Assembly: GCF_000519325.1 (NCBI RefSeq)
Contig: NZ_KI912613.1
Coordinates: 3,446,854-3,510,853 of the forward strand
Source of the DNA: Patulibacter minatonensis DSM 18081
Lineage (GTDB): Bacteria; Actinomycetota; Thermoleophilia; Solirubrobacterales; Solirubrobacteraceae
Direction: 5' to 3'
DNA: 64,000 nucleotides
A program made the translations under genes and the position numbers. This document shows, piece by piece, positions 27,875 to 37,100 of the stretch; the stretch's first letter is position 1, and each line of letters begins with the position of its first letter. The notes under the pieces were generated by a model that was given only the letters and a program-made list of their open reading frames with translations, was not told the DNA's origin and did not search any database.

Positions 27875-27902
27875 ACGTCCGCGGGCTTCGGTCCGCGGAC
27901 GT
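27875..27902 (+). terminator. Hairpin after ferritin-like gene (first)
   Basis: ACGTCCGCGG / CCGCGGACGT, 10 perfect base pairs, eight-base loop containing TTCGG. Confidence 0.6.
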
Positions 27903-27912
27903 GTCGGACCTT

Positions 27913-27935
27913 CCGGGCGGCCAGTGGCCGCCCGG
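27913..27935 (+). terminator. Hairpin after ferritin-like gene (second)
   Basis: CCGGGCGGCC / GGCCGCCCGG, 10 perfect base pairs with loop AGT, ten bases beyond the first hairpin; a double terminator. Confidence 0.55.
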
Positions 27936-28098
27936 TCGTAGTTCCGGGGAGACCACGTCCGCGTGGGGCGGCGGAGCGGCCGGGGGCCGCCCGGTCGCGG
28001 GCCCCCGGGTCGCGAGCGGGTGTCGGCGAGCGACGGTCGCACGGGCCGAACGGCGGACGCGACTCGACCCGACGGCGCCCAGCGGGCATGCTCCGGGC

Positions 28099-28569
28099 AT
28101 GCGTGCCCCCGGTCCCGTTCCTCGTACGACCGCCCGGTGGGCGGGCCTCCTCGTCCTGGCGGCCGCCGGGGCCGGGCTCGTCGGCTGCGGCGGGGACGAC
28201 ACCGACTCCGCCCAGCGGAAGGTCGTGACGACCGACGCGGGCACCGTGATCGTGCGGACGATCACCGATCGCGACGGGCTGAAGGTCGAGGCCCAGGGGT
28301 CGAGCCTCTACGCGTCGTTCACGGAGGACACGCCCGCGACCGTCCGCACCGCGCTGCAGGGCACGCCGCTCGCGGTGTCGTGCACGCTCCGGGACGGCAA
28401 GGCCGTCCCCGCGTTCCAGCTGCTGTGGCGCGACGACGCGAAGGACTGGGGCGCGAGCCTCGAGGTCCAGGGCGCCTACGAGGCGAAGGAGCCGTTCGCC
28501 TCCGAGGCCCGGTCGTGCACCGTCGGGACGGGGTCCGATGCGCGGAAGGCCGTGTTCGTCGACGAGTGA
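28099..28569 (+). CDS. Small putative lipoprotein
   Basis: 156 aa. Signal with RTTARWAGLLVLAAAGAGLVGC: Arg residues, hydrophobic core and lipobox LVGC followed by GGDDTD, a lipidated exported protein. The mature domain has two further Cys (VSCTL, ARSCTV) that may pair as a disulfide. CATGCT lies six bases before ATG, the leaderless spacing seen elsewhere. Family unknown; it converges on uracil-DNA glycosylase. Confidence 0.7.
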   Translation: MRAPGPVPRTTARWAGLLVLAAAGAGLVGCGGDDTDSAQRKVVTTDAGTVIVRTITDRDGLKVEAQGSSLYASFTEDTPATVRTALQGTPLAVSCTLRDGKAVPAFQLLWRDDAKDWGASLEVQGAYEAKEPFASEARSCTVGTGSDARKAVFVDE

Positions 28570-28588
28570 GGCGGGTCCGCCGGTCGGG

Positions 28589-29296
28589 TCAGCCGGTCCC
28601 GAAACGCCAGTCGAACGCCGGCTGCCCGAGCTCGGCGAGCGCCGCGTCCGTCCGGCTGAAGATGCGCGATCCGCGGAACGCCGCCACCGACATCGGGGAG
28701 GGGTGCGCGGCCTCGACGACGCGGTGGCCGTCGAGCGGGAGCTTCCCGATGACGTTCTGGGCGGCGCGACCGAGGGCGAGGAAGACGATGCCCTCGCGTT
28801 CGGACGCCAGGCGACGGAGCAGCTCGAGCGTGACCGCCGGCCACTTCGCGCCGTTGTGCGAGCCGGGCTCTCCGGGACGGACGGTCAGCGACGCGTTCAG
28901 GAGCAGCATGCCGTGGGCGGCCCAGGGCGTCAGGTCACCGGTGGGCGGGGGCGTGATCCCGAGGTCGGCCTGCAGCTCGGTGAACAGGTTCTTCAGCGAC
29001 TCCGGGACGGGGGCGTCGGGCGGCACGGAGAACGCCATCCCCATCGGGACGCCGAGGCCGGGGTAGGGGTCCTGGCCGCAGAGCACGACCCGGACCTTGG
29101 CCGGGGCGACGAGCTCGAGCGCCCGGAAGACCTGCGCCCGGAGCGGCTGGATCTTCCGGCCCGCCGCGACCTCACCCCCGAGGAAGTCCTCCACGTTCCG
29201 CAGCGCGGGCAGGTCGACGTACGGGCGCCACGCGACCGGGACCACGCCGGCGAGATCGGGCGCGTTCGGATGGGGCTGCGTCGCGGGGGAGGACAC
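28589..29296 (-). CDS. ung: Uracil-DNA glycosylase (family 1)
   Basis: 235 aa. The water-activating motif GQDPYPG holds catalytic Asp76; the minor-groove/leucine-type loop HPSPMS is near residue 200; LLLNASLTVRPGEPGSHNGAKW and FLALGRAAQN are the uracil-recognition and backbone segments. Removes uracil from DNA to start base-excision repair. GTG 29296 gives the standard length. With the Fpg-type and ATL proteins it is one of three base-damage genes here, though not clustered with them. Confidence 0.95.
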   Translation of the reverse strand: MSSPATQPHPNAPDLAGVVPVAWRPYVDLPALRNVEDFLGGEVAAGRKIQPLRAQVFRALELVAPAKVRVVLCGQDPYPGLGVPMGMAFSVPPDAPVPESLKNLFTELQADLGITPPPTGDLTPWAAHGMLLLNASLTVRPGEPGSHNGAKWPAVTLELLRRLASEREGIVFLALGRAAQNVIGKLPLDGHRVVEAAHPSPMSVAAFRGSRIFSRTDAALAELGQPAFDWRFGTG

Positions 29297-29374
29297 GGCC
29301 CCGATGATGGCGGGCGGGGCGGACGTGGACGGGGCCGGCGTGCGGCGGGCCGGGGCGGGCGCGGCGGCCCGGGA

Positions 29375-29494
29375 GCACGTCCTCGTCGCCGGGCGACGCG
29401 AACGTGCCGCGCGAGCGCGTTGGGCCGTGGTCGTCGGTCGTCGTGGCGCCCGGAGGCACGTTCTCGTCGCGGGGCGACGCGAACGTGCTGCGCG
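29375..29494. repeat. Pair of 39-bp hairpin repeats
   Basis: Copies at 29375-29413 and 29456-29494 differ at three of 39 positions. Each folds on itself (GCACGTTC...GAACGTGC with an inner CGTCGC/GCGACG stem), leaving a 42-base spacer. They fill the space between ung and the alcohol dehydrogenase gene. Confidence 0.7.
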
Positions 29495-29496
29495 GG

Positions 29497-30618
29497 TCAG
29501 TCGAAGCCGATGATCGTGCGGATGCCGTCCTGGTGGTGCATCAGGTCGAAGCCCGTGTTGACCTCGTCCAGGGTGATCCGGTGCGACAGGAGCGCCTGGA
29601 CGTCGACGTCGCCGCGCAGCCACCGGTCGATCAGCAGCGGCACCTGGGTGCGGCCCCGCACGCCGCCGAACGACGAGCCCGTGACGCGGCGGCCGGTGAT
29701 CAGGAAGCGGGGGACGATGTCGAGGGTCTCGCCCTTGCCGGCGACGCCGATCATCGTCGCCAGGCCCCACGCCTCGCGCGCGGACTCGACGGCCTGGCGC
29801 ATGACCCCGACGTTGCCCGTGGCCTCGAACGTGTAGTCCGCGCCGAACCCGTCGGTCAGCGCCTTGATGGCGGTGACGGCGTCCTCGCCCTCGGGGAGCT
29901 TCGACGGGTCGATCAGGTCGGTCGCGCCGTGGTGCCTCGCCATCTCGAGGCGGCCGGCGGCGAGGTCGACGGCGAAGATCCGCGAGGCGCCGGCGATCCG
30001 GGCGCCGGCGATCGCACCCAGGCCGACCAGGCCGCAGCCGAAGACGGCGACCGACGAGCCCTGCTGGACGTCGGCGGTGTAGATCGCGGCGCCGAGGCCG
30101 GTCGAGAGCCCGCACGCGAAGATCGAGGCGCCGTCGAGCGGCGCGGCCTTGTCGATCTTGGCGAGCGCGATCTCGGGCATCACCGTGTACTCGGCGAAGG
30201 TCGAGGTGCCCATGAAGTGGCGGAGCTCGGCGCCGTCGCGGGACAGCCGCGTCGTGCCGTCGGGCAGGTAGCCGTCGCCCTGCATGTCGCGGATCGCCAG
30301 GCAGCGGTTCGTCCGGCCGGAGCGACAGTGCAGGCACTCGCCGCACTCCGGCGCGAACAGCGTCACGACGTGGTCGCCCTTGACGACCGACTCGACCCCC
30401 GGCCCGACGGCCTCCACGACGCCCGCGCCCTCGTGCCCGAGCACGCACGGCGCGTACCCGGTCGGGTCGGCTCCGGACGCCGTGTAGAGGTCGGTGTGGC
30501 AGACCCCGCAGGCGTGGAGCTTCACGAGCACCTCGCCCTGCTTCGGCTCGGCGAGGTCGACCTCCTGGACGACGAGGGGCTCCCCGAACTGCTCCAGCAC
30601 TGCGGCGCGCATCTTCAT
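29497..30618 (-). CDS. Zinc-dependent alcohol dehydrogenase, class III type
   Basis: 373 aa medium-chain dehydrogenase/reductase. Catalytic zinc ligands Cys40 (CGVCHTD) and His62 (GHEGAG); structural zinc lobe Cys92, 95, 98 and 106 (CGECLHCRSGRTNRC); NAD-binding GCGLVGLGAIAGARIAGASRIFAVDL with Asp at the end of strand 2 favouring NAD(H). FGGVRGRTQVP near the C-terminus matches the class III (S-hydroxymethyl-thiol/formaldehyde dehydrogenase) group. Actinobacteria use mycothiol, so an S-(hydroxymethyl)mycothiol or general alcohol substrate is possible but inferred. Confidence 0.9.
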   Translation of the reverse strand: MKMRAAVLEQFGEPLVVQEVDLAEPKQGEVLVKLHACGVCHTDLYTASGADPTGYAPCVLGHEGAGVVEAVGPGVESVVKGDHVVTLFAPECGECLHCRSGRTNRCLAIRDMQGDGYLPDGTTRLSRDGAELRHFMGTSTFAEYTVMPEIALAKIDKAAPLDGASIFACGLSTGLGAAIYTADVQQGSSVAVFGCGLVGLGAIAGARIAGASRIFAVDLAAGRLEMARHHGATDLIDPSKLPEGEDAVTAIKALTDGFGADYTFEATGNVGVMRQAVESAREAWGLATMIGVAGKGETLDIVPRFLITGRRVTGSSFGGVRGRTQVPLLIDRWLRGDVDVQALLSHRITLDEVNTGFDLMHHQDGIRTIIGFD

Positions 30619-30719
30619 GGGGCGACGGTATCGCGACGACTCGTGCGGCGGACGCGACGATCGTGTGCCGAACCAGCGAGGAAGGCGGGACCGCTCGCCA
30701 GGTGCCTGACCCTTGTGCC

Positions 30720-31646
30720 GTGTCGAACGACGGGCCCCGGAAGAAGGTCGCGGACATCGCCGGCCGCCAGCTGGGCCTGATCACGCGTCACCAACTCGGC
30801 GAGTGCGGAGTCGGACGCGGGGCGATCGCGAGTTGGATCGAACGCGAGATCCTCCTCCGCTCCGAGTTCGGCGTGTTCGCATTCGGACGTCCGACGGAAG
30901 ACCCGCGCGCCCGGTACCTCGCGGCGGTCCTGTCGCTGCCGGGTCCGGGGTGGCTCTGCGGGACCTCGGCCGGCGACGCCTGGGACATCCTGCCGCGCCG
31001 TCCGAGCGGCCCGCCTCAGGTCTGCGTGGTCGGCGGCGGCGCTCGTTCGCGGCCGGGCGTGCTGGTCCGCCGCCTCCGGACCCTCGATGCGGGTGACCGG
31101 ACGGCTCGCGGTCCGCTGCCGGTGACGTCGTTGGCGCGCACGGTGGTCGATCTCGGGGGCGAGCTGGGAGTCGACGACCTCGAGCGGTCGTTCGCCGAGG
31201 CGATGGCCGTCCACGGGCTCTCGACCCGCGTCGTCGCGTACGCAGCGGAACGACGCGGCCGGTTCCGCGGGGTCGCGACCGTTCGCAGGCTGCTCGAGCT
31301 CGCCGACGGCCCGCAGCGGACGCGGAGCGAGCTGGAGAGGGAGCTGCGGCGGCTCGTCCGGGCGAGCGGCCTCCCGGAACCGCGGATGAACGTGCGGATC
31401 GGTCGGCACGAGGTCGACGCCCTGTGGGCGGAGGACGGCGTGATCGGAGAGGCAGACGGTTTCGGATTCCACGGGTCCCGGCGAAGCTTCGAGGCGGACC
31501 GTCGTCGTGACGCCGAGCTCCAGGGCCGCGGCTTCGTCGTGACGAGGATGACGTGGCGGCAGCTGACGGAGGACCGGGTCGCCACCGCTGCACGACTCGG
31601 CGCGATCCTCGCGGTGCGGCGCGCTCAGGGGGCCGGCCGGGCCTGA
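30720..31646 (+). CDS. AbiEi-type HTH plus DUF559 (endonuclease-fold) protein, locus 1
   Basis: About 308 aa. The N-terminal HTH region (VADIAGRQLGLITRHQLGECGVGRGAIASWIEREILLRSEFGVFAFG) is the AbiEi-antitoxin-like domain; LPVTSLARTVVDLGGELGVDD is the middle; the C-terminus EVDALWAEDGVIGEADGFGFHGSRRSFEADRRRDAELQGRGFVVTRMTWRQL matches DUF559, a PD-(D/E)XK/Vsr-like nuclease fold with Asp and E-x-D acidic positions. No cognate AbiEii toxin is adjacent. The stop codon lies inside a 20-bp direct repeat and hairpins follow. Start GTG 30720 is chosen over 30663 for domain length. A paralog is at 60013-60927. DNA binding or nicking is inferred from the domains only. Confidence 0.8.
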   Translation: MSNDGPRKKVADIAGRQLGLITRHQLGECGVGRGAIASWIEREILLRSEFGVFAFGRPTEDPRARYLAAVLSLPGPGWLCGTSAGDAWDILPRRPSGPPQVCVVGGGARSRPGVLVRRLRTLDAGDRTARGPLPVTSLARTVVDLGGELGVDDLERSFAEAMAVHGLSTRVVAYAAERRGRFRGVATVRRLLELADGPQRTRSELERELRRLVRASGLPEPRMNVRIGRHEVDALWAEDGVIGEADGFGFHGSRRSFEADRRRDAELQGRGFVVTRMTWRQLTEDRVATAARLGAILAVRRAQGAGRA

Positions 31647-31681
31647 CCACGGACGGCCGGGCCTGACCACGGCCGGCCGGG
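31635..31681. repeat. 20-bp tandem repeat covering stop codon
   Basis: GGCCGGGCCTGACCACGG occurs at 31635-31652 and 31655-31672 (20-bp period) with a third partial GGCCGGG; the first copy contains the TGA of the AbiEi/DUF559 gene. Confidence 0.65.
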
Positions 31682-32084
31682 TTCTCGGGGCGCACCCGCT
31701 GGTCCTCCGGCGCACTGGGTGGGCCGATGCGATCGGCCGCCGATCGACCTGCACGATCCGCCAACGAACTGAGCGGCTCGATCGAGTGTCGGCCGATACA
31801 CGGTGAGCGTGCATCGGCCGACAGTCGGTCAGCGGCTCGATCTCGTTGTCGGATCATGCATCCTCACGACCCCGGCCCGCGACCTCGGACCGACCGGCGA
31901 GGCGTCGCTCCGATCGACCCCACCGCTTCGGGATCCGAGGTCGCTCGGTGGCGCGTGCAGCGCAGGTCGGAGGACGCGGGATGCGAACCCGGCCGCGTCG
32001 TCCACCCGATCCGCGTCACGTCGCGTCCGGACCACGCGCTGCGCCTCGCCCGCCCGCGTCGCCCTCGCCCGCCGCGCCACCGCC
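31682..32084. other. Intergenic region with dyads, no gene supported
   Basis: About 400 bases without a convincing coding frame on either strand. The first 160 bases hold the dyads described at 31722-31842; the rest shows nothing recognisable. Confidence 0.55.
31722..31842. repeat. Hairpins and 59-bp-period repeat downstream of AbiEi/DUF559 locus 1
   Basis: GGCCGAT-GCG-ATCGGCC at 31722-31738 is a perfect 7-bp hairpin. TGTCGGCCGAT / ATCGGCCGACA at 31787-31823 is a perfect 11-bp stem with a further ACG/CGT pair inside. AGCGGCTCGATC occurs at 31772 and 31831, a 59-base period, each followed by TGTCGG after a few bases. Confidence 0.6.
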
Positions 32085-33860
32085 CTACTTCGTCGCGAAG
32101 CTCACGATCGAGCCGTCGATCAGCCACTCGACCGGGGCCTTGTCGTCCGTGTAGACCGGGCCGCCGGCCAGGCCGTCCTGGAGGTTCTCCGCCGCGCGCT
32201 GGGCGGTGTCGCGCAGGGCGGCGGGCATCGTCGGGATCGCGGCGCGGAGGCGGTCGGCGGAGATGTCGGCGGTGCTGGCGATGACCAGGGTGTTCGTCGG
32301 GGTCATCGCGTACCGGGCGACGTGCGGGAAGTCCGTGCGCATCGTCGAGGAGAGCGCCTTCTCCAGGGCCGTGTCGCCCTCCGGGTGGCCGACGTTGACG
32401 ATCACGCTGCCGCGCGAGGTCAGGCGGGTCCGGACCTCGCGGAAGAACTCGCGCGTCGTCAGGTAGAACGGGATGTAGGGCTGGCGGTAGGCGTCGACGC
32501 CGATCAGGTCGTAGCGGCCCTTCCCGTCGTCGAGGCCGCTCGACCGCAGGAACGGCCGGGCGTCCTGGGAGTAGATCTCGAGCCGTGGGTCGTCGGGCAT
32601 GCCGAGCCACTTCCGGCCCATCTCCGACACCTTCGAGTCGATCTCGACGCCGTCGAAGCGGACCTGGGGGAAGAGCTTCAGCGAGGCCCGGGCCACGGTG
32701 CCGCCCGCGTTGCCGAGCATCGCGATCGTCCGGGGCGTGGCGCCGGGCGTCGCGAGCCCCGACGTCCGGGTGCCGTCGGCCTGGGTCACGACGATCGATT
32801 CGGTGCCCGTCCGGGGGATCTCGGCGGCGTCGCCGGACGTGCTCGGTCCGCTTCCGATCTTGCCGCTGCCGACGGTTCCGCCCCCGTTCGTGTCGCTGCC
32901 GGTCGTCTCGCCGCCGTTCGTGCTGCCGCCGGCCCTCCCGCCACCGGCCGTCCCGCCACCCGCCGTCCCGTCCTTCCCACCCGTCGCGTCCACCGCGAAC
33001 GGCAGCACCTGGAAGGCGTCCCAGTAGTTGTCGGTGAGGACCGTGTCGGCGCGCCAGATCGAGTGGATCGCCTGGCCCTCGTTGAGCTCCAGGCGGCGCT
33101 CGACCGGGGCCGGGCCGGAGCGGGCGACGCCGTCGTCGATCGGGTGCTGGACGACGCGGGCGTACTGGTAGAGGGTCTCGGCCTCGTCGACGACGGTGTC
33201 GCCCTTCTCGGCCGGCTTCGTCGTGCCCGGCGGGATCAGGAGGAGCAGGCCGACGACGACCGGCACGACCCAGGCGCGGGCCGGCATCCGCCACGCGCCC
33301 GCGATCGCCATAAGCAGCGCCAGGACGATGAAGGTGCGCTGCGAGCCGACGAACGGGATCAGCAGCAGGGACGCGGCGAACGTGCCGACGAGGCTGCCGG
33401 CGGTGCCGATCGCGCCGAGGCGGCCGACGGTCTCGCCCGTCTTGTCGAGGTCGGTGACGGCGAGCTTCGTCGCCCACGGCGTCGCCGCGCCGATGAGCAC
33501 CAGCGGCAGGGCGATCAGGACGAGCATCCCGAGCAGCGAGCCGACGAAGGCGCCGGCCTCGATCTTGTCGAACGCCGTGATCGCCAGGTCGAGGAACGGC
33601 CCCGAGACGAGGGGGACGATCGACAGGAGACCCGCCGACAGGAGCACGAGGACCTTCAGGCCCTGCAGGTGCGGGTGCCGGTCGGCCCAGCGACCGCCCA
33701 TGTAGTGGCCGATCGCCAGCGCGATCAGGCACACGCCGATCGTGTTGGCCCAGATGATCGTCGAGTCGCCGAAGTACGGGGCGAGCAGACGGGCAGCCGC
33801 GATCTCGGCCCCGAGGCTCCCGGCGCCGACGACGAAGACCAGGATCGCCAGCGCGCGCAT
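32085..33860 (-). CDS. Spermidine-synthase-like domain fused to membrane domain
   Basis: 591 aa. The first 230 residues form about 6-7 transmembrane helices (FVVGAGSLGAEIAAARLLAPYFG, IIWANTIGVCLIALAIGHYMGGR and following), typical of membrane-fused spermidine-synthase-like proteins. The C-terminal half is a Rossmann methyltransferase-like fold (TIAMLGNAGGTVARASLKLFP, FDGVEIDSKVSEMGRKW, RLEIYSQDARPFLR, RYDLIGVDAY, FYLTTREFFREV). The GxG motif is NAGG rather than GGGEG. Between them is a roughly 60-residue Gly/Thr/Ser-rich low-complexity insertion (TAGGGTAGGGRAGG and on). Polyamine synthesis is not assured; many such fusions have unknown substrates. Confidence 0.85.
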   Translation of the reverse strand: MRALAILVFVVGAGSLGAEIAAARLLAPYFGDSTIIWANTIGVCLIALAIGHYMGGRWADRHPHLQGLKVLVLLSAGLLSIVPLVSGPFLDLAITAFDKIEAGAFVGSLLGMLVLIALPLVLIGAATPWATKLAVTDLDKTGETVGRLGAIGTAGSLVGTFAASLLLIPFVGSQRTFIVLALLMAIAGAWRMPARAWVVPVVVGLLLLIPPGTTKPAEKGDTVVDEAETLYQYARVVQHPIDDGVARSGPAPVERRLELNEGQAIHSIWRADTVLTDNYWDAFQVLPFAVDATGGKDGTAGGGTAGGGRAGGSTNGGETTGSDTNGGGTVGSGKIGSGPSTSGDAAEIPRTGTESIVVTQADGTRTSGLATPGATPRTIAMLGNAGGTVARASLKLFPQVRFDGVEIDSKVSEMGRKWLGMPDDPRLEIYSQDARPFLRSSGLDDGKGRYDLIGVDAYRQPYIPFYLTTREFFREVRTRLTSRGSVIVNVGHPEGDTALEKALSSTMRTDFPHVARYAMTPTNTLVIASTADISADRLRAAIPTMPAALRDTAQRAAENLQDGLAGGPVYTDDKAPVEWLIDGSIVSFATK

Positions 33861-34105
33861 CGGCGGGGGACTGTAGCGGCGACGCGCCAGGCGCCGCGCG
33901 GCACCCCGTGCGCGGACCACGTACGCCTCCGGCGGGTGGCCTCCCGACCGGAGCCGCGGCCCGCCGCGACGGGATCCCGCGCTGCGGCCCGGAGGCCCGT
34001 CCGTGTCGGTTCGTCGCGCCGGCCGGCGCGTGCCCTGGGCGCCGCCCTGCATCGTCACCAGCCGGTCACGCCGCGGGACGGGGCGGCGTTAGTGTCGCTG
34101 GGCGT

Positions 34106-37100
34106 ATGGCCCGTACCGAAGCCCCGCGCGAGATCGACCAGCTGGCGCAGGCCTGGGAGGACCGCGTCCAGGCCGTCCTCACCGACCTCGTCGGTGCGCG
34201 GCGTGGTGCGTCGCTGGCGAAGCAGTGGGCCGGGCGGCTGCCGACGTCGTACCGCGCCGGGGTCGCGCCGGACTCCGCGGCGCACGACGTGCTGGCGCTC
34301 GACGGACTGGGGGAGGACGAGGACCGGCTCGTCGTCGTGACGAAGCACGAGGCCCCGCCGGCGGCGCTGAACGGCGACGGCGGCCAGGGGATGACCCGCA
34401 TCGTCTTCGCCCGCAGCGGCCCGCGCGTCGAGCTGGCCCGCGCCATGCCGATCCTCAGCGACCTCGGGCTCCACGTCGTCGAGGAGCGGTCCGCGCGGCT
34501 GCACGGCGCGGACGAGGTGTGGATCCAGGACTTCGGGGTCCTCGGGCCCGACGGGCTGCCGCTCGACCTCGACGCGGTCGGCCACCGGGTGGAGGCCTGC
34601 ATCGACGCGGTCTGGATGGGCGCCGCGGAGTCCGACTCGCTGAACCGGCTGGTCGTGACGACGTCGATGGGGCACGCACGGCTGGAGCCGCTCCGCGCGT
34701 ACCGGCGGTACCGCCAGCGTCTCGGCTCCCGCTTCACCGAGAGCTACCAGAACGACGTCATCGTCCAGCACTCCGGGATCACCGAGAAGCTGGTCCGCCT
34801 GTTCGAGCTGCGCTTCGGGTCGCCCGATCCCGGCGACGGCACGACCGCCGCCGTGCCGGTCGAGGTGCCCGCCGCGTCGACGCGTGCCGAGGTGGCGACG
34901 GCCGAGCTCCCGACCCGCGGGACCGCGGACGACGACGTCGCGGAGGGGACGGCCGAGAAGGTCGCCCCGGCCAAGCGCGGCGCCGCGACGAAGGGCAAGG
35001 GCAAGGCGGCGCCCAAGGGCAAGGCCGCGAAGGCGTCCGCCGCCGCGAAGGCCGACGCACCTCCGTCCGACGACGCGGCGCCCACCGGCCGGCGCGGGAA
35101 GGCGAAGGTCCCGACGTCCGGCCCTCACGCCCCCCGGGACCTCGAGGGCGAGGCGGCCCTCCGCGCCGAGATCGTCGCGGCGATGGACGACGTCACGTCG
35201 CTCGACCACGACCGCATCCTGCGCAACCAGCTCGCGGCGATCGAGGCGACGTACCGCACGAACGCCTACCGGCCGGGCCGCGGCGCGCTGGCGCTGAAGC
35301 TCAAGAGCTCCGAGGTCCCGGCGATCCCGCAGCCGACGCCGCTCTGGGAGACCTACGTGCACGGCCTGACGGTCGAGGGGATCCACCTGCGCGGCGGCAT
35401 GATCGCCCGCGGCGGCCTGCGCTGGTCCGACCGCATGGACTACCGCACCGAGGTCCTCGGCCTGATGCGCGCGCAGATGGTGAAGAACGCCGTGATCGTC
35501 CCGACCGGGGCGAAGGGCGGGTTCCTCCTGCGCGGCGCCGAGGAGCTCGAGGGCGAGGATCTCCGCAACGCGGTCCGCGGCGGGTACGTCGAGTTCGTCA
35601 CCGCCCTGCTCGACGTCGCGGACGACCTCCACGACGGCGAGGTCGTCCATCCCGAGGGCGTCCGGATCCTCGACGACGACGACACCTACCTCGTCGTCGC
35701 GGCGGACAAGGGCACCGCGACGTTCTCCGACACCGCGAACGAGATCTCGCTCCGGCGCGGCTACTGGCTGGGCGACGCGTTCGCCTCCGGCGGCTCGGTC
35801 GGCTACGACCACAAGGCGCTCGGCATCACCGCCCGCGGCGCCTGGGAGTCCGTCAAGCGGCACTTCTCCGAGCTGAACATGGACCCCGAGAACGACCCGA
35901 TCACGGTGGTCGGCATCGGCGACATGTCCGGCGACGTCTTCGGCAACGGGATGCTGCTGTCGAGCTCGATGCGGCTGATCGCGGCCTACGACCACCGGCA
36001 CGTCTTCGTGGACCCCGACCCGCAGAACCCGGCGGCGTCGTGGAAGGAGCGCAAGCGGCTCTTCGAGGGGACCCGGACCAGCTGGGACGACTACGACCGC
36101 GACCTGATCTCGAAGGGCGGCGGCGTCTTCCCGCGGACGATGAAGTCGGTCCCGCTGACGGACGAGATCCGCACCGCGCTGGGCATCGACGCGCAGGAGC
36201 TCGCCCCGGCCGAGCTGATCCAGGCCGTGCTCCGCGCCCCGGTGGACCTGCTCTGGAACGGCGGCATCGGCACGGTCGTCAAGGCGTCCACCGAGCGCGA
36301 CGAGGACGCCGAGGACCGCGCGTCCGACGCGATCCGCGTGAACGCCTCCGACCTGCGCGCGACGGTCGTGGGGGAGGGCGGGAACCTCGGCTTCACCCGC
36401 GCCGCCCGCGTCGAGTACGCCCGCGGCGGCGGCGACATCAACGCGGACTTCATCGACAACTCCGCCGGCGTCGACTGCTCCGACCACGAGGTCAACCTGA
36501 AGATCCTGCTGAACGTCGCGATCCGCAAGGGCCTCCTGGACCCGGCCGAGCGCGACCAGCTGCTCGCCGACGTGACCGAGGACGTCACGTCGCACGTGCT
36601 GCAGAACAGCGCGGCCCAGGCCCGCGTGCTGACGCAGGAGGAGCGCCGCGCACCGTGGCGGACCCAGGCCGTCGAGGAGCTGATGCACGACCTCGAGGAG
36701 GAGGGCCGGCTCCAGCGCGCGGACCACGGGATGCCGACGGACGAGGAGCTCGCCGAGCGGCGCTCCGACGGCGAGGGCCTGACGCGGCCGGAGCTCGCCG
36801 TCCTCGTCGCGCTCGCGAAGGGCAGCACCGCGCGCTACATGCTCGACCACGGGGCGGAGACGCCCGACGAGCCCGGCGCCGCGATCGACGACGCGCTCGC
36901 CCGGGACGTCGCCGCGTACTTCCCGCCGACGATCGTCGAGCGGTTCGGCGGGCTGATCGACGAGCACCCGCTGCGCCGGCAGATCGCGGCGACGATCGCG
37001 GCCTCCGAGGTCGTGGACACGCTCGGGCCGACGTTCGTGTCGCGGCGCGCCGCCGAGTTCGGCGCGACGCCGACCGCGGTCGTGCGGGCGTTCCGGATCG

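Noticed and set aside
30720-31646. Complete AbiE toxin-antitoxin system at either AbiEi/DUF559 locus
   Set aside because: No AbiEii-like nucleotidyltransferase lies next to either gene; only the antitoxin-like HTH domain is shared.
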